A program made the translations under genes and the position numbers. A DNA stretch of 64,000 bases from contig CM069876.1 of the NCBI GenBank assembly GCA_036172665.1, positions 34,875,001 to 34,939,000 of the forward strand. Direction: 5' to 3'. The DNA comes from Prosopocoilus inquinatus. Lineage: Eukaryota; Arthropoda; Insecta; Coleoptera; Lucanidae. Positions 35,465 to 46,305 of this stretch are shown piece after piece. Position 1 is the first letter of the stretch. Each line of letters opens with the position of its first letter. Under the pieces are notes generated by a model. The model did not search any database. It saw only the letters and a list, made by a program, of their open reading frames with translations, and had not been told where the DNA came from.

Positions 35465-35682
35465 CCGGTTGCACCAATGTTTTAAGCAGAGCTTAAATTT
35501 AAGTCGTGTTTAGAACATGATATTTTGTGTAAGTTCAACAAAATGTCAGACACGTTCTAATATGAAACTTAATTGAAGTTTAAGTGTCAGTCAGAATGTG
35601 ATTGACATTCTCACCATGCATAAATGTCATGTTCTAAAAATGACTTAAACTTAAGTTTTACTTAAAACATTGCTGCAACCGG
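35465..35682. mobile_element. MITE, about 218 bp
   Basis: CCGGTTGCACCAATGTTTTA at the left is inverted at the right end as TAAAACATTGCTGCAACCGG (one internal change), with further inverted homology around CTTAAATTTAAGTC. Confidence 0.8.
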
Positions 35683-36949
35683 GCAAAAATCAAAATTAAG
35701 CAAACATAAAATACATATCTGCAAAGGCAGAGGTTTCGAGATAATCATAAATTTAATTTCTAATTAGGATGTATTGGACTTTAAGGCAAATTTTATTGAA
35801 TCCTAAACGTTTACTGTCACATTTTTAGTTCATTTTTTTATCGCAGGCGGTGCCCTATACATTTGACAGTTCAGATTTAAAAGAAAGTGTCGCCTTTCGC
35901 GAAAATTAGTGACCAACAGATGGCGCCTTTAATCATTAACGCATCTATTAATGCTATTCAGTATAACTAATTATATTCGATCCATCAGTGCTTTTTGTTT
36001 TATTTTTGTTGTAATATGTACGTTATGCTAAAAGTACGGAAGCGCTATAAAATTTACAAATATTTTAGTTTAATGCTTTTTACAGGTTAACCAAATGTCA
36101 TTCCAATGTTTTCCTTATTACAGGAAACTTCACAAAACTTTCGCTAGATGTCAGCCACTCCGTGATTTCTTCGAATACGCTATGTTAAAATTGAAGACAA
36201 AATGGCGGTGCTTTGGTTATATGGTTTCTTTAATTTTACGTTCTCATTTGCTGTTACAACAATAGCAGTCCGTTGTGCAAATCATTTAAAAATATCTGTC
36301 AAAAATGTCACCTTATTTATTAGTCCTATATTTTAATTTTTTTCGTCGAAAGACAAAAAACAAACAAATAAATAAATAAAACAAAACGCGATCGTTTGTA
36401 TAACGAGAAATTTTTAGAATCCTTTTCTGTCTTCGCACTTAATAAAGGCTCTTTGCTCTCTATATTATCATCATCGTTGTAATATCGCCAACAAAAGAAA
36501 AATAAAAGCAAAAAATAAGTACTTGTATTTTATTGACTTTTCTTGCTAATCTCATTTTTTTTGTTACTTTTTCCTTATCTCATTTTGTGTTACTTTCTCG
36601 AACATGATCCAAAATAGATTAAGCAAAAAAAAAAAAACTAGAGACGTTAAAACGTTTGCTATCGTTTGGTAGAAAAATTTAAAAAAAAGAAAACAAATGA
36701 AAGGAAAATAAAAGACTACCTGTCGTTTGCTTTAAGGCGGCATTTGACATTTCTTTGCCTTGTTGGAACGAAAGGTAAATGATAAATGCGTTTCACTTTA
36801 CTCGCAAACGTAAAAAAAACGAACAAAGGAAATTGTTCGAGCCAACAACTTTGTCATCGAAAGGGAAGAAGAAACAACAAAAACAAACGGTAATCTCTTT
36901 GCTTTCTACGTTACAGCAAAAGCAAAAAAGAAACTAAGTATTAAAATGA
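35683..36949. other. Noncoding; one CTCF-like site
   Basis: No gene is recognised. ACCAACAGATGGCGCC at about 35,911-35,926 is close to the CTCF core consensus. The rest is AT-rich. Confidence 0.3.
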
Positions 36950-37990
36950 TTGTTTATTCTTCGTCGCATAACAGAAAACCAAAGGGAAAGAAAACAGAAG
37001 ATCATGACAATTGCGTTTCACTTTTTTTCACAAATAAGAAAAGGAGGAAGAATAAGAAAAGTTTCCGTCGCAATTTGTATAAACGAATGCGTTTTTCTTC
37101 GCCGAAAAAATAAAAGACATGATTTTTTGATTTTGAGAAAAAAAAAAATTAACGAAAACAATCGTCTTGCATTTTTCAATCACTTTTTTTTTATCTAAAG
37201 AAAAGAAATAAAAAATAGCGAAGAAAAATAATTATTGTTCATTAACAATAAATAGATGATCGATAAAAAGTTGAATTATTGTTAATGAATAAAAATTATT
37301 GTTAACGAACAATAATTCAACTTTTTATCGATCATCTATTTATTATTGAAGTTGGTTCTTGTCCGATGAAAATCGTAAGTACAAAGTTTTGCGAAATGTT
37401 GAGTGTTTTTCCTTCATTTTTCTGTCCGGTTTGAGATTAAAAAACTTTGAACATCTATTTATTGTTAATGAAGAATAATTCAATCTTTTATCGATCATCT
37501 ATTTATTGTTAATGAAGAATAATTCAATCTTTTATCGATCATCTATTTATTGTTAATGAACAATAATTCAATCTTTTATCGATCATCTATTTATTGTTAA
37601 TGAACAATAATTCAATCTTTTATCGATCATCTATTTATTGTTAATGAACAATAATTCAATCTTTTATCGATCATCTATTTATTGTTAATGAACAATAATT
37701 CAATCTTTTATCGATCATCTATTTATTGTTAATGAACAATAATTATTTTCCTTCACTATTTTTTATTTCTTTTCTTTAGATAAAAAAAAATGATTGAAAA
37801 ATGCAAGATGATTGCTTTCGTTAATTTTTTTCCTCAAAATCAAAAAGTCATGTCCTTTGTTTTTCGGCGAAGAAAAGCATTCGTTTATGCAGATTGCGAC
37901 GAAAACTTTTCTTATTCTTCCTCCTTTTCTTATTGAAGAAAAAACAGAAGAAAAACAAATATTATTCGTTAACAATAAATAGATGATCGA
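36950..37990. mobile_element. Large foldback element with internal 44-bp tandem repeats
   Basis: The left arm (about 37,030-37,260) and right arm (about 37,725-37,945) are inverted: both carry AAGAAAAGGAGGAAGAATAA, CGAATGC and ATGCAAGA blocks. Between them lie a small hairpin (37,225-37,340), a fragment of the 6,542-type palindrome family (about 37,358-37,448) and seven 44-bp tandem units (37,453-37,748). The similar open frames in both arms are a by-product of the inversion, not genes. Confidence 0.8.
37453..37748 (+). repeat. 44-bp tandem repeat, about 6.7 copies
   Basis: Units start at 37,453, 37,497, 37,541, 37,585, 37,629, 37,673 and 37,717, each beginning ATCTATTTATTGTTAATGAA and containing TTATCGATC. 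The first two units differ by one base (AAGAATAATT versus AACAATAATT); the rest are almost identical. Confidence 0.95.
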
Positions 37991-38745
37991 TAAAAAGTTG
38001 AATTATTGTTTTTTTTTCTGCTTTCCTTTTCTAACAAATGAGTTAGAAAAGGAAAACAAAAGAAGAAAAGAACAAAAGAAAAGACAAATCAAAATTTACG
38101 GCGAAATCGATCATCTCTTGTTTTCCTTTTCTAACACATTAGTTAGACATTTCTCTGAATCGAGAGTCTTTTGTTTTTGTTGAGGACAAAAGTGAATAGT
38201 ACGAAGTCTTTTCTTTCTTTAAAAGAAAAGAAAAATCAAAATTTATTGCGAAATCGATCATCTTAGGGCGTTATAAGCCGCGTAATAATATGAATAATTT
38301 CCTCAAGAATTCCTTGCTCGTTCGTTAAAAAAAAAAATGTTTACAAAAACATCCTGGATCGCCCCCTTTTTTTTGAATGTTGTATTATTAAAAAACTTTA
38401 GTAAAACATAAAAGTTTGTTTGAACCACCGGCGTTACCTAAGGTTTGCAGCTCTTGGGCGAGTTACAAAGCCTCGGGCCGAAGGTCCTCGTCCTTGTAAA
38501 CGACTTTAATCTTCAATATAATTTTTTTCACAATTCGAAATTTTGTTTTCAGAGATGCCAAAAAATAATAAATTATTAAAATTAACTCATTTAGGAAATA
38601 CATCGATGCAATATGCACCAGTAAAAGTTACTTTTATTCTTATTGCGCTTTCCTTAACCCCGTACCTGTTTAATAAAGTTTAATACAAGCAGCGTAACAA
38701 TATCATAATTTTGAAGAAGTGAAACTTAAAAAAGACACCTAAGCC
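37991..38745. other. AT-rich noncoding sequence
   Basis: Low-complexity AAAGAAAAG / CTTTTC runs, partly inverted (38,020-38,240). No gene. Confidence 0.35.
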
Positions 38746-38746
38746 T

Positions 38747-38949
38747 TTATTCTGTTTGGTTCGAAGATTCCTCCAGTTTATGCACGTTACTTAAATGCTG
38801 GGTCAAGTTACACTTGTGCTTAAAACCACGTCCGCATACAGGGCAATAGAATAACGGAGGCTTCAGGCATTCGTACTTATGATGACGCCAGAGAGACCGT
38901 TTGGCTTTGTACGTTCTTCCGCATTGCTGGCAAACGAATTGTCCGAAAT
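38747..38949 (-). CDS. lola alternative terminal exon, C2HC + Cx2C C2H2 fingers; stop inside AATAAA
   Basis: The acceptor TTTCCAG precedes 38,949 and 66 residues follow. Finger 1 is C6, C9, H22 and C27. Finger 2 is C35, C38, H51 and H56. The linker is CLKPPLF, a departure from GKEP. Finger 2 (CPVCGRGFKHKCNLTQH) is close to the generic C2H2 consensus. The stop TAA (38,747-38,749) is embedded in AATAAA (38,746-38,751). It opens the five-exon cluster ending at 43.3 kb. Confidence 0.92.
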
Positions 38950-39206
38950 CTGGAAACAAAACGTTAAGTTCAAAAAACAATTTTATTGCAGCATACCGAG
39001 GATAGTTAGTTTATGAATGAAAACTTCAGGTTCAGTGAGAATGAGAAACTCTGCCGTTTCGGGCGGCAGCCTTTCATTCATAAACTCCCCTTAACAGAAG
39101 AAAGCGAAATAACTCTCAAGTTCGGCAACACTTATTTGTTGAGTTGTATCACTAGTTATACATTTTTTTTTTTAATTTACTAATCATTTTCTTGCATAAT
39201 ACAAAT

Positions 39207-39409
39207 TCAATCGTTCTTGTGCACGTATCGTACGTGCTGCTTGATATATTGCCTCAGTTTCCCTTTATACGAGCATGAGCTGAATGGGCATGGAAAGGTC
39301 GCTTCCTTGCCGCAGAAGTAGTTGACGTGCCTCCACAAGTTCCTCTGCAGCGTGTAAGACTTTCCGCAGTTCGAGCAAGGGAAGCACTGACTTGATTTCG
39401 AATCGGCAT
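39207..39409 (-). CDS. lola alternative terminal exon, C2HC + Cx4C C2H2 fingers
   Basis: The acceptor TCTTTTAG precedes 39,409 and 66 residues follow. Finger 1 is C11, C14, H27 and C32 (CSNCGKSYTLQRNL). Finger 2 is C40, C45, H58 and H63 (CPFSSCSYKGKLRQY). The linker is CGKEATF. It is clearly paralogous to the 26,162 exon and to the truncated copy at 26,539; the TLQRNL core is shared with the truncated copy. The frame stays open upstream to 39,539 with an ATG, but the acceptor defines the exon. Confidence 0.92.
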
Positions 39410-39704
39410 CTAAAAGAAAGAGGTTTAACAGTTTAATGCATTGCATTGCATAGTTTTTACGATCAGGCAAACGAATAGTTGGAATCTGAAAAGAAACCTC
39501 AAAGTTATGAAATAATGGTAGGTACCTAATAATAACCACACTGTAGAGGAGAGGCTTGTATATTATTCACATATCGTTAAATTCTGATTTCGGTTTTAGC
39601 CAATTGCAAAAAATTTCTTAAGATAAAGTAAGTAAATGGTGATTTAATTTGATTTTCTGCTTTATACAGGGTGCTAATAAATTTGATTTTTTTTATTAAA
39701 AATA

Positions 39705-40430
39705 AAAACCAGTGATAAACACGTTGTAATATATCATTAAGGTATGTTGGTAAACGTTATACTGCTATATACTGATGTATATCCAAAACTTCCATTGTTA
39801 ACTACTGCCTCATCTGTTACATTTGATTTTTTATGAAAAATGTAAAACTGCAGGAGAAAACCAGCAATAAACAAGTTGTAATATATCATTAAAGTATGTT
39901 GGTAAACGTTATACTGCTATATACTGATGTATATCCAAAACTTCCATTGTTAACTACTGCCTCATCTGTTACATTTGATTTTTTATGAAAAATGTAAAAC
40001 TGCAGGAGAAAACCAGCAATAAACAAGTTGTAATATATCATTAAAGTATGTTGGTAAACGTTATACTGCTATATACTGATGTATATCCAAAATTTCCATT
40101 GTTAACTACTGCCTCATCTGTTAAATGAAAAATGTAAAACTGCAAGAGAAAACCAGTAATAAACAAGTTGTAATATATCATTAAAGTATGTTGATAAACA
40201 TTGTACTGCTATATACTGATGTATATCCAAAACTTTCATTGTTAACTACTGTGTCATCTGTTAAATTTGTTTTTTTTATGAAAAATGTAAAACTGCAGAA
40301 GAAAACCAGTAATAAACAAGTTGTAATATATTATTAAAGTATGTAAGTATGTTGCTAAACGTTATACTGACGTACATCCAGAATTTCCATTGTTAACTAC
40401 TGCGTCATCTGTTAAACGAAGCAATGGTTT
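39705..40430 (+). repeat. Tandem repeat, about 152-bp unit, five copies
   Basis: Units anchored on AATAAACAAGTTGTAATATA begin near 39,709, 39,861, 40,013, 40,155 and 40,307. Four periods are 152 bp and one is about 142 bp because of a small deletion. Shared blocks include CTGCTATATACTGATGTATA and CATTGTTAACTACTGC. It fills the intron between the 39,207 and 40,674 exons. A TATACAGGGTGCTAATAA motif lies just before the array. Confidence 0.95.
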
Positions 40431-40673
40431 GTTATTCTCATTATGCTAAGTATGTTCCTAACCAATCTGAGGAATCATGTTAAATAAATCAGTTTTAATA
40501 AATGGTCCGGTAATACTAAAAATACCTTTGCTTTATAGCCCACGTTTCGTTGTACGGCTTGTTTAAGACAATCCGCACAACGAAATTTGATACTTCGGGT
40601 CTATCACTCCAAAACTAAACCATCATTCCTGCAAACACCTTTATTAAAATCAAAACCCATTAAAAAAAAATAA

Positions 40674-40870
40674 CTACAAATTATGTCTTCGGGCGATGTG
40701 TTTTAAAACAGTCGCCTTCTGCGAGAACCCCTGATCGCAGATGTAACATCTAAACAACTTCTTGTTGTTGCATTCGTACTTCGTGTGCCTGTACAACGAG
40801 GTCTTGTACTTGTATACCCTGTGGCACTCCGGACACTGATACAGTTCGTTGCCGGCGGTAGGGCTTTGTC
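40674..40870 (-). CDS. lola alternative terminal exon, C2HC + Cx2C C2H2 fingers
   Basis: The acceptor TTTTCAG precedes 40,870 and 64 residues plus TAG follow. Finger 1 is C12, C15, H28 and C33. Finger 2 is C41, C44, H57 and H62. The linker is CNNKKLF, lacking the glycine and proline of GKEP. The exon ends two residues after the last histidine. AATAAA at 40,640-40,645 lies 29 bp past the stop. Confidence 0.92.
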
Positions 40871-41798
40871 CTGAAAACAAAAGACGTCAGTAAGCCGACA
40901 AAAATACTATCACGTGGCTACCTCTGGGAATTTTTTTTTAAAAGAGTATATTGTGTTAGTTGAAGCACTGAACCTGTTTTAAGTAGGTAGAGTAACAAGC
41001 ATTACCCAAGTACAGTTAGCGCGCAAATTGGTGCATCTCTTCACAGTGCAGGCAACCGTTTAAACTTTACATTTGATCAGAGAAATGGGTTGCCTAGTTG
41101 TTATATTTGATCGTGCGAGGTTAGTCATACATGATTAACGAAGAAACGTTACTTTGAAATGATACAAAAGGATTAACTGGAAGAAAATAGAACTATTACT
41201 ATGTACACACATACATACATAACTTTGTGCGTCATTCAAATAATCGACATTTTCTTAAATACAAAAAAAAAATTGTTAAAGTCATTACTTGAATGATGCC
41301 CGCAGAATTTCTTACATGAATTTTCAAAGCACAAGAAAGCATAAAGACTCATACACTGCCCCATAAAAAAAGACGTCGTTTGCGTACAAACGGCCCCTCA
41401 TTAAGCCGTGTACACACTTGAGGATGAATGCAAATGAGAAAACAGGTCCTGCTTGATCTAAATGTTGTTGATTACGATACATTGCGAAAACAAAATTTCC
41501 CTCCTCATGTTCAAGTGTATACACGACTTTAGCTCGTTGGTCAACAAAAGACAAAACAAGTGTATACCCGGTTTTAGCTCGTTGGTCAACAAAACACAAA
41601 TGTTTTATATAAAAATATGTTTTATTTTTTTACAAAAAAAGTAGAAAGAATCTGATCAGACTGTGACATATCACCGTAGCCTTAACGTATTGTGTTCAAG
41701 TGTTTACTCGGCTTTAACAATATCCCACTCGTTGGTCAACAAAACACAAAAATGTTAAGTATAAAAATATCTTTTATTCTTTTACAAAATGAGAGGTT
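40871..41798. repeat. Intron with a duplicated segment next to a finger-exon tail
   Basis: Sequence at about 41,500-41,640 (CGTTGGTCAACAAAACACAAATG..., then TATAAAAATATGTTTTATT) recurs at about 41,728-41,790, which is the 3' flank and AATAAA region of the 41,799 exon. Thus the polyadenylation region appears to have been copied downstream. No other gene is seen. Confidence 0.6.
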
Positions 41799-42016
41799 TT
41801 AAGTGACATGTTTAATCTTAATGTGACTCGACAGGACGTACTTGTGCTTGGTACAGTACGAACAGAAAGGACAGTGAAATTGAGGCAGAACTCCGCAAAC
41901 GTACTTAATGTGCCTCTGCAGGTTGTCGCTTCTTGTAAAGCACTTCGCACACTTCGGACACCTGTTCTCCGCATCGCCGTACTTCGCACTAGCGATGCCT
42001 CCTAAGTAAAACATAT
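41799..42016 (-). CDS. lola alternative terminal exon, C2HC + Cx2C C2H2 fingers
   Basis: The acceptor TTTCAG precedes 42,016 and 71 residues plus TAA follow; the first full codon happens to be ATG. Finger 1 is C19, C22, H35 and C40 (CPKCAKCFTRSDNL), with an extra cysteine at C25 and the classical TRSDNL helix found in many C2H2 factors. Finger 2 is C48, C51, H64 and H69, again with an extra cysteine, C54. The linker is CGVLPQF. AATAAA (41,773-41,778) lies about 21 bp after the stop. Confidence 0.92.
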
Positions 42017-42289
42017 CTGAAAGAAGAACACAATTAGACGTGACGCCATCAATTGTTTTTTTCTGGTGGGGATGTTGGGTAGGTAAACAAATGAAGCGCA
42101 GATAACGAATGTAAGCCTTTGCTTGCTTTTATTTTGATGTTTATGTTACAGTGCCAACATTTTACAAAAAAAAAGAAATATCTCGCCAGTTTGTAAAAGA
42201 ACGAGTTTGGCTGGTTTAGAAATCCGAACAAAACCGAATCGGACAGCATCTTTTAGTGTCAAGCAAACAAATCGTGAAAATCCAGTTTG

Positions 42290-43020
42290 CGATTACCCAA
42301 TTTTTTGTTTTAAATATTTCAATGCAATGGTGGCAGTTTCGTGCATACCTAATCAACTAAAGAACGAGCAACTATGAATGAAGAACCCACATGCCTTTTG
42401 GGCGCCAAGTTGGGGGTCGATACCGCCCATTTTTAGGGTAACGAAGAGATTCATTGATCACAATCGATTGAAAAACCTAAAAATCCTGTTTGTGATTGCC
42501 CCTTATATTATATCTATCAGTTAAATTGCTTCGCTTTCTTGTTTTAAAGCTAATGAACTAAAGAACGAACAAGTATGATTGAAGCTCAATGCCACTGGGC
42601 GCCAAGTTATGGTCAAATAAGCAATTTTGAGGTTAAAAAATTTTTTTTTCTTAAAAACCGGTTGAAAAGCTCATGAACGTACAGTCTGTGTTTACCTTGC
42701 AAAATCTTTAAACTAAGTTGTTTCAATTTCTTGGAAAGAGCTCATCAAGTCAAGAACGAGGGTGGTGACAGCCATTCGGAAGTACCGTTGGGCGCCAAGT
42801 TGGTGTCAAATAACCAATTTTGAGGTTAAGCGTAGCTTGTCGATAGAAAACCTCATTCAATTACCCTCCACATTCACTTTCAATGAAGTTCTTATAATTT
42901 CACCCAACCTAACCAATTAACGAACGAATAACTATGATTATAGTTCACGTAACATTTGGTGTCCAATGTGATGGTCCCGATCATAACTTGGCGCCCAACT
43001 ATCGAAATAACATCGTTAGG
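42290..43020. repeat. Diverged tandem repeat, about 190-bp unit, three to four copies
   Basis: Repeated blocks are AACTAAAGAACGARCAA, TTGGGCGCCAAGTT, CAATTTTGAGGTTA and the start CCTGTTTGYGATTRCCC. They recur near 42,295, 42,490, 42,690 and 42,880. The copies differ by many substitutions, so the array is old. Confidence 0.7.
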
Positions 43021-43088
43021 CGAACTGAAATAAAGTATTTCTCAATCATTATTGGCCGTTCTGCATATGCTAAAAATTATTGATGCTA

Positions 43089-43294
43089 TTAAATGTCGGC
43101 AATTTTATGTATTCTCTCCAAGTGATACTTCAGCATCTCGTTCTTTTTGCACTTCCTGGGGCACAGGGGGCACTGAAAGCTCGTGGCGTTTCCGCAGTCG
43201 TACAACATTCGTCTGCCCAAAAGAGGTATGCCACGAGTGAAGCTCAGGCAGTCGAATGTGCCAGTGTTGGAACCGGTTATTCCCCCCGGGAAGT
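43089..43294 (-). CDS. lola alternative terminal exon with a broken first finger
   Basis: The acceptor CTGTTTTAG precedes 43,294 and 67 residues plus TAA follow. Aligning the first finger without gaps, the first cysteine is replaced by T12 and the histidine by R28; only C15 and C33 remain, so it should not bind zinc in the usual way. The second finger is intact: C41, C44, H57 and H62. The linker CGNATSF is also unusual. The reading frame is uninterrupted, suggesting a functional single-finger isoform rather than a dead exon. Confidence 0.85.
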
Positions 43295-43463
43295 CTAAAA
43301 CAGAAAAAAGCAGAGTCGTTAGAAAAAGGGCGTTCTTTTTTTGTGTTCGCGTACATTTGTGTGCTTCGTGCAATTAATAACAACAAATAATAAATAAATA
43401 AATGTTACGTGTTGAAAGACTGAATCCATTTCAGTGTCACTTTATATTCATACAACTTTTCAA

Positions 43464-44160
43464 AAAAGTATTTTCGGCTTCTTATTATGTCTTCGGCTGT
43501 AACATTGCATCTGAAATAAATGTAATTATTTTTTTTTAATTAAATTTAATTATACCTACAAGGTGTTTTCGAATCCGAGTTATTTATTGAAACTGCAAGA
43601 AAATAAAGTGAATTAAAGATAAGTATTTAAATAACTCGAATTCTGTAGCACATTATATAATAAAATTTAATTAAACAGTTTCTTCTTTAAAAATCGTTGG
43701 TGTGGCGTTGGAATACTTCCGAAATGTCAACACAAAGCAGCGGATTATTTTCAATCGAACAAGAAGTTATAAAATCGCAGATGCTTGCTTAAGACAAGTC
43801 AGTAGAGATTGTAAACATTTGAAAAAGCATTTATTTCCGGCTTCTTATAGTGTTTTCGGTTGTAACATTGCATCTGAAATAACAGTAATTATTTTTTTTT
43901 AATTAAATGTTATTATACAAGGTGTTTTCGAATCTGAGTTATGAGTTTTAAATAACCCGAATTTAGTAACACATTGTATAATAAAATTTAATTAAACAGT
44001 TTCTTTTTTAAAAAGTCGTAGGTGTGGCGCTGGAATACTTCCGAAATGTCAACACAAAGCTACTGATTATTTCTAATCGAACCAAGAAGTTATAAAATCG
44101 CTCATGACAAGTCAGTACTGATTGTAAACTTATTTACAATACCTTATTTGACAGGTTCGG
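43464..44160 (+). repeat. Tandem duplication, about 368-bp unit
   Basis: The unit starting at about 43,464 (TTTTCGGCTTCTTAT, TGTAACATTGCATCTGAAAT) recurs at about 43,832, and the downstream part (GGTGTGGCG, GGAATACTTCCGAAATGTCA) occurs at 43,700 and 44,023. The second copy is partly shortened. The GTAACATTGCATCTGAAATA block precedes a T-rich run in both. Confidence 0.8.
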
Positions 44161-46110
44161 AAATAAATTATAGATTAGATTCATCAGTTTTCTGACCAGG
44201 ACCGATTTAATGAAATAGAAAAAATATACTTTATTCTTTCTAATCTAGTAATAGTGAGATTTATTATAAAATGACAGTCTGTTTCCGAACTTTCTCGAAC
44301 AAGTTATACATTAATTACATCTACTTAGACCCTGGTCTAAGTAGTATTATTATTTCGCACTATACGTTTCACTTAATTAAATCTCCAATAAAAAAAAAAA
44401 AAAAAAACGAGCGCTCTTTTCCGTAAGGCAAACGACCCCCAATTCCAACTCTTAAATTAACACCTAAAAACATCTAATTAAAAAAAATTAAAGCGCTTCT
44501 TGGATTAGAAACTTGCTCAAGGCAGGAGTATTTAGAATTGACTGAAGTTTAGTAATATCCTGTACTTTTTTTTACGAGCATCCCACCATTGCCTAAGTAG
44601 AAAAATTTTTCTGAACATTTAAATCAAGGTTTCTAAACTTTTTAAGTTTCCATTACGCGAAAAATATTTTCATGGACTTCCCTTCAAACTAACTTTTATT
44701 ATAACATATAACGAAACCTCTGGAGGAACGCTTAAAAGATCTAAGAAGTGGTCTCAACTTTAACACACATTCGTCATTTATATTAGGATCTTGCTCAAGA
44801 CGGAGTCATATTGACAGTATTCAGAATTAACTAAAGCTCAGGATCACACTGTATTTTCATGAATTTAATTTTTAATTTGATTTTAAGTGTTATTTTTCTA
44901 CGTTTATGCAATTTTAAAACGCCTTAACAGTTTAATTAACCAGTCGTCATTAATTTAAGATTCTAGGCTACATAACAAAGGTGGTTTATTTTAATCTCAT
45001 TTACTTAACCTAGCAATTTGGTAAACGAATTTTTCTTCATCTTGTAAAATTCAACTATAAGATTGTATAATAACGGATAACACAAAAGTGATATTTTAAC
45101 TGTACAAATGAGATATTGGAATGAGTACAAATATAAATTCTTAAAATAAATGTTCAGTTAAGAAAATCATCGACTCCCAATCGGTTTCTGTAGGTTCATC
45201 GACTCACAATTGATCCCTTTCAAGTAATTACTTGACGTGTTAAGTGATTTCTATACAGTTGTTTAAAATGGTTCGTTGTTCCAATGACCTTCAGAAAATA
45301 AGTAATAACATTTGTCGCTCAATAATACTAGTGTCAGTCATCATTAGGGAAAAGTACGATTTTTACGTAGATTGTACTATTTACTTCTGCCACTTTTTCG
45401 CAGCTCCGACGCATCGGATTATTATTGAGTGGGAGGGGAAGGAGTGCAATTCTAGTGTTCGTACTTCGCAGAAATTATTGTGGGCGAGGCTGATACAGTC
45501 CGAGTACTAAATTTTCGTACTGTTCGCGGAACAAGTTCCCTGGTCATTACAATAACCTTACAGCAGCGAATTACTGTTCACAAGAACCAACTGATTGATG
45601 TCTTACCAATTGAAATTACCTCCATTTTAGGAAAATTAGTTTTCAAAATTTTCCCCGCAAAACAAACAGGAACAAAGCACGATATACACGAAGGAAAATC
45701 TCTGATAATTTGACAGCTGACGGATATTTACTAATTTCATAACCTGGAATAGGTGGAACATTTCAACGCCTACTTCTTCCAATGAATCACTTATAACAAC
45801 TCTTTATAATTGTATGTTGCCAGTTTCTGTACCTTTGGAATTTATGAATGAAATGCATTCATGATTGAAATTCTTTTATAAACTCCGTTGTGAATTCCAA
45901 TACCGTATTGTAATTATTGCTTTCAACAGAAAAAAAGGACATATGATGTAAGAAAATATAAACAACATATACATTTTTACTTATTAAACGTTAAAAAATC
46001 TTACGTTGGTTTATTTAAAGTGATTTCAACGACGAGAAAGTTTTAAGGTAGTTTCTTTACTTACGAATCGTCAATGGGGTCAAAAATACTCCTGTAGTGA
46101 TTAATCGCCA
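44161..46110. other. Noncoding; carries a second copy of the 35.2-kb repeat fragment
   Basis: No gene is recognised. A segment at 45,405-45,535 (GTACTTCGCAGAAATTATTG, GTGGGCGAGG, AAATTTTCGTACTGT) is homologous to 35,170-35,310. A CTCF-type motif is not seen here. Confidence 0.4.
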
Positions 46111-46305
46111 ATGATGAGTAAGTCCTATCTAGTCCTGTCTTAAATCAGGCCTGGGCATAAAATACGAGAAGAGCCAGGACGTAGAATCTCCCACTCTTCG
46201 ATACACGTCAATGAAACGTCGATAAAAATGAGCTAGCCAGCCAGCCGATCGTGTATCAATAGAAGTTATAAAACGTGTGGCTCGCGTGAAAATACAAATA
46301 CAAAG

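Noticed and set aside
36950..37198. 82-codon frame and its look-alike at 37,763-37,975 on the other strand, as paralogous genes
   Set aside because: They are the two inverted arms of one foldback element; the similarity comes from the DNA repeat.
37453..37748. Regularly spaced repeats resembling a CRISPR array
   Set aside because: The whole 44-bp unit repeats head to tail with no variable spacers, it lies in a eukaryotic intron, and no cas-like gene is present.
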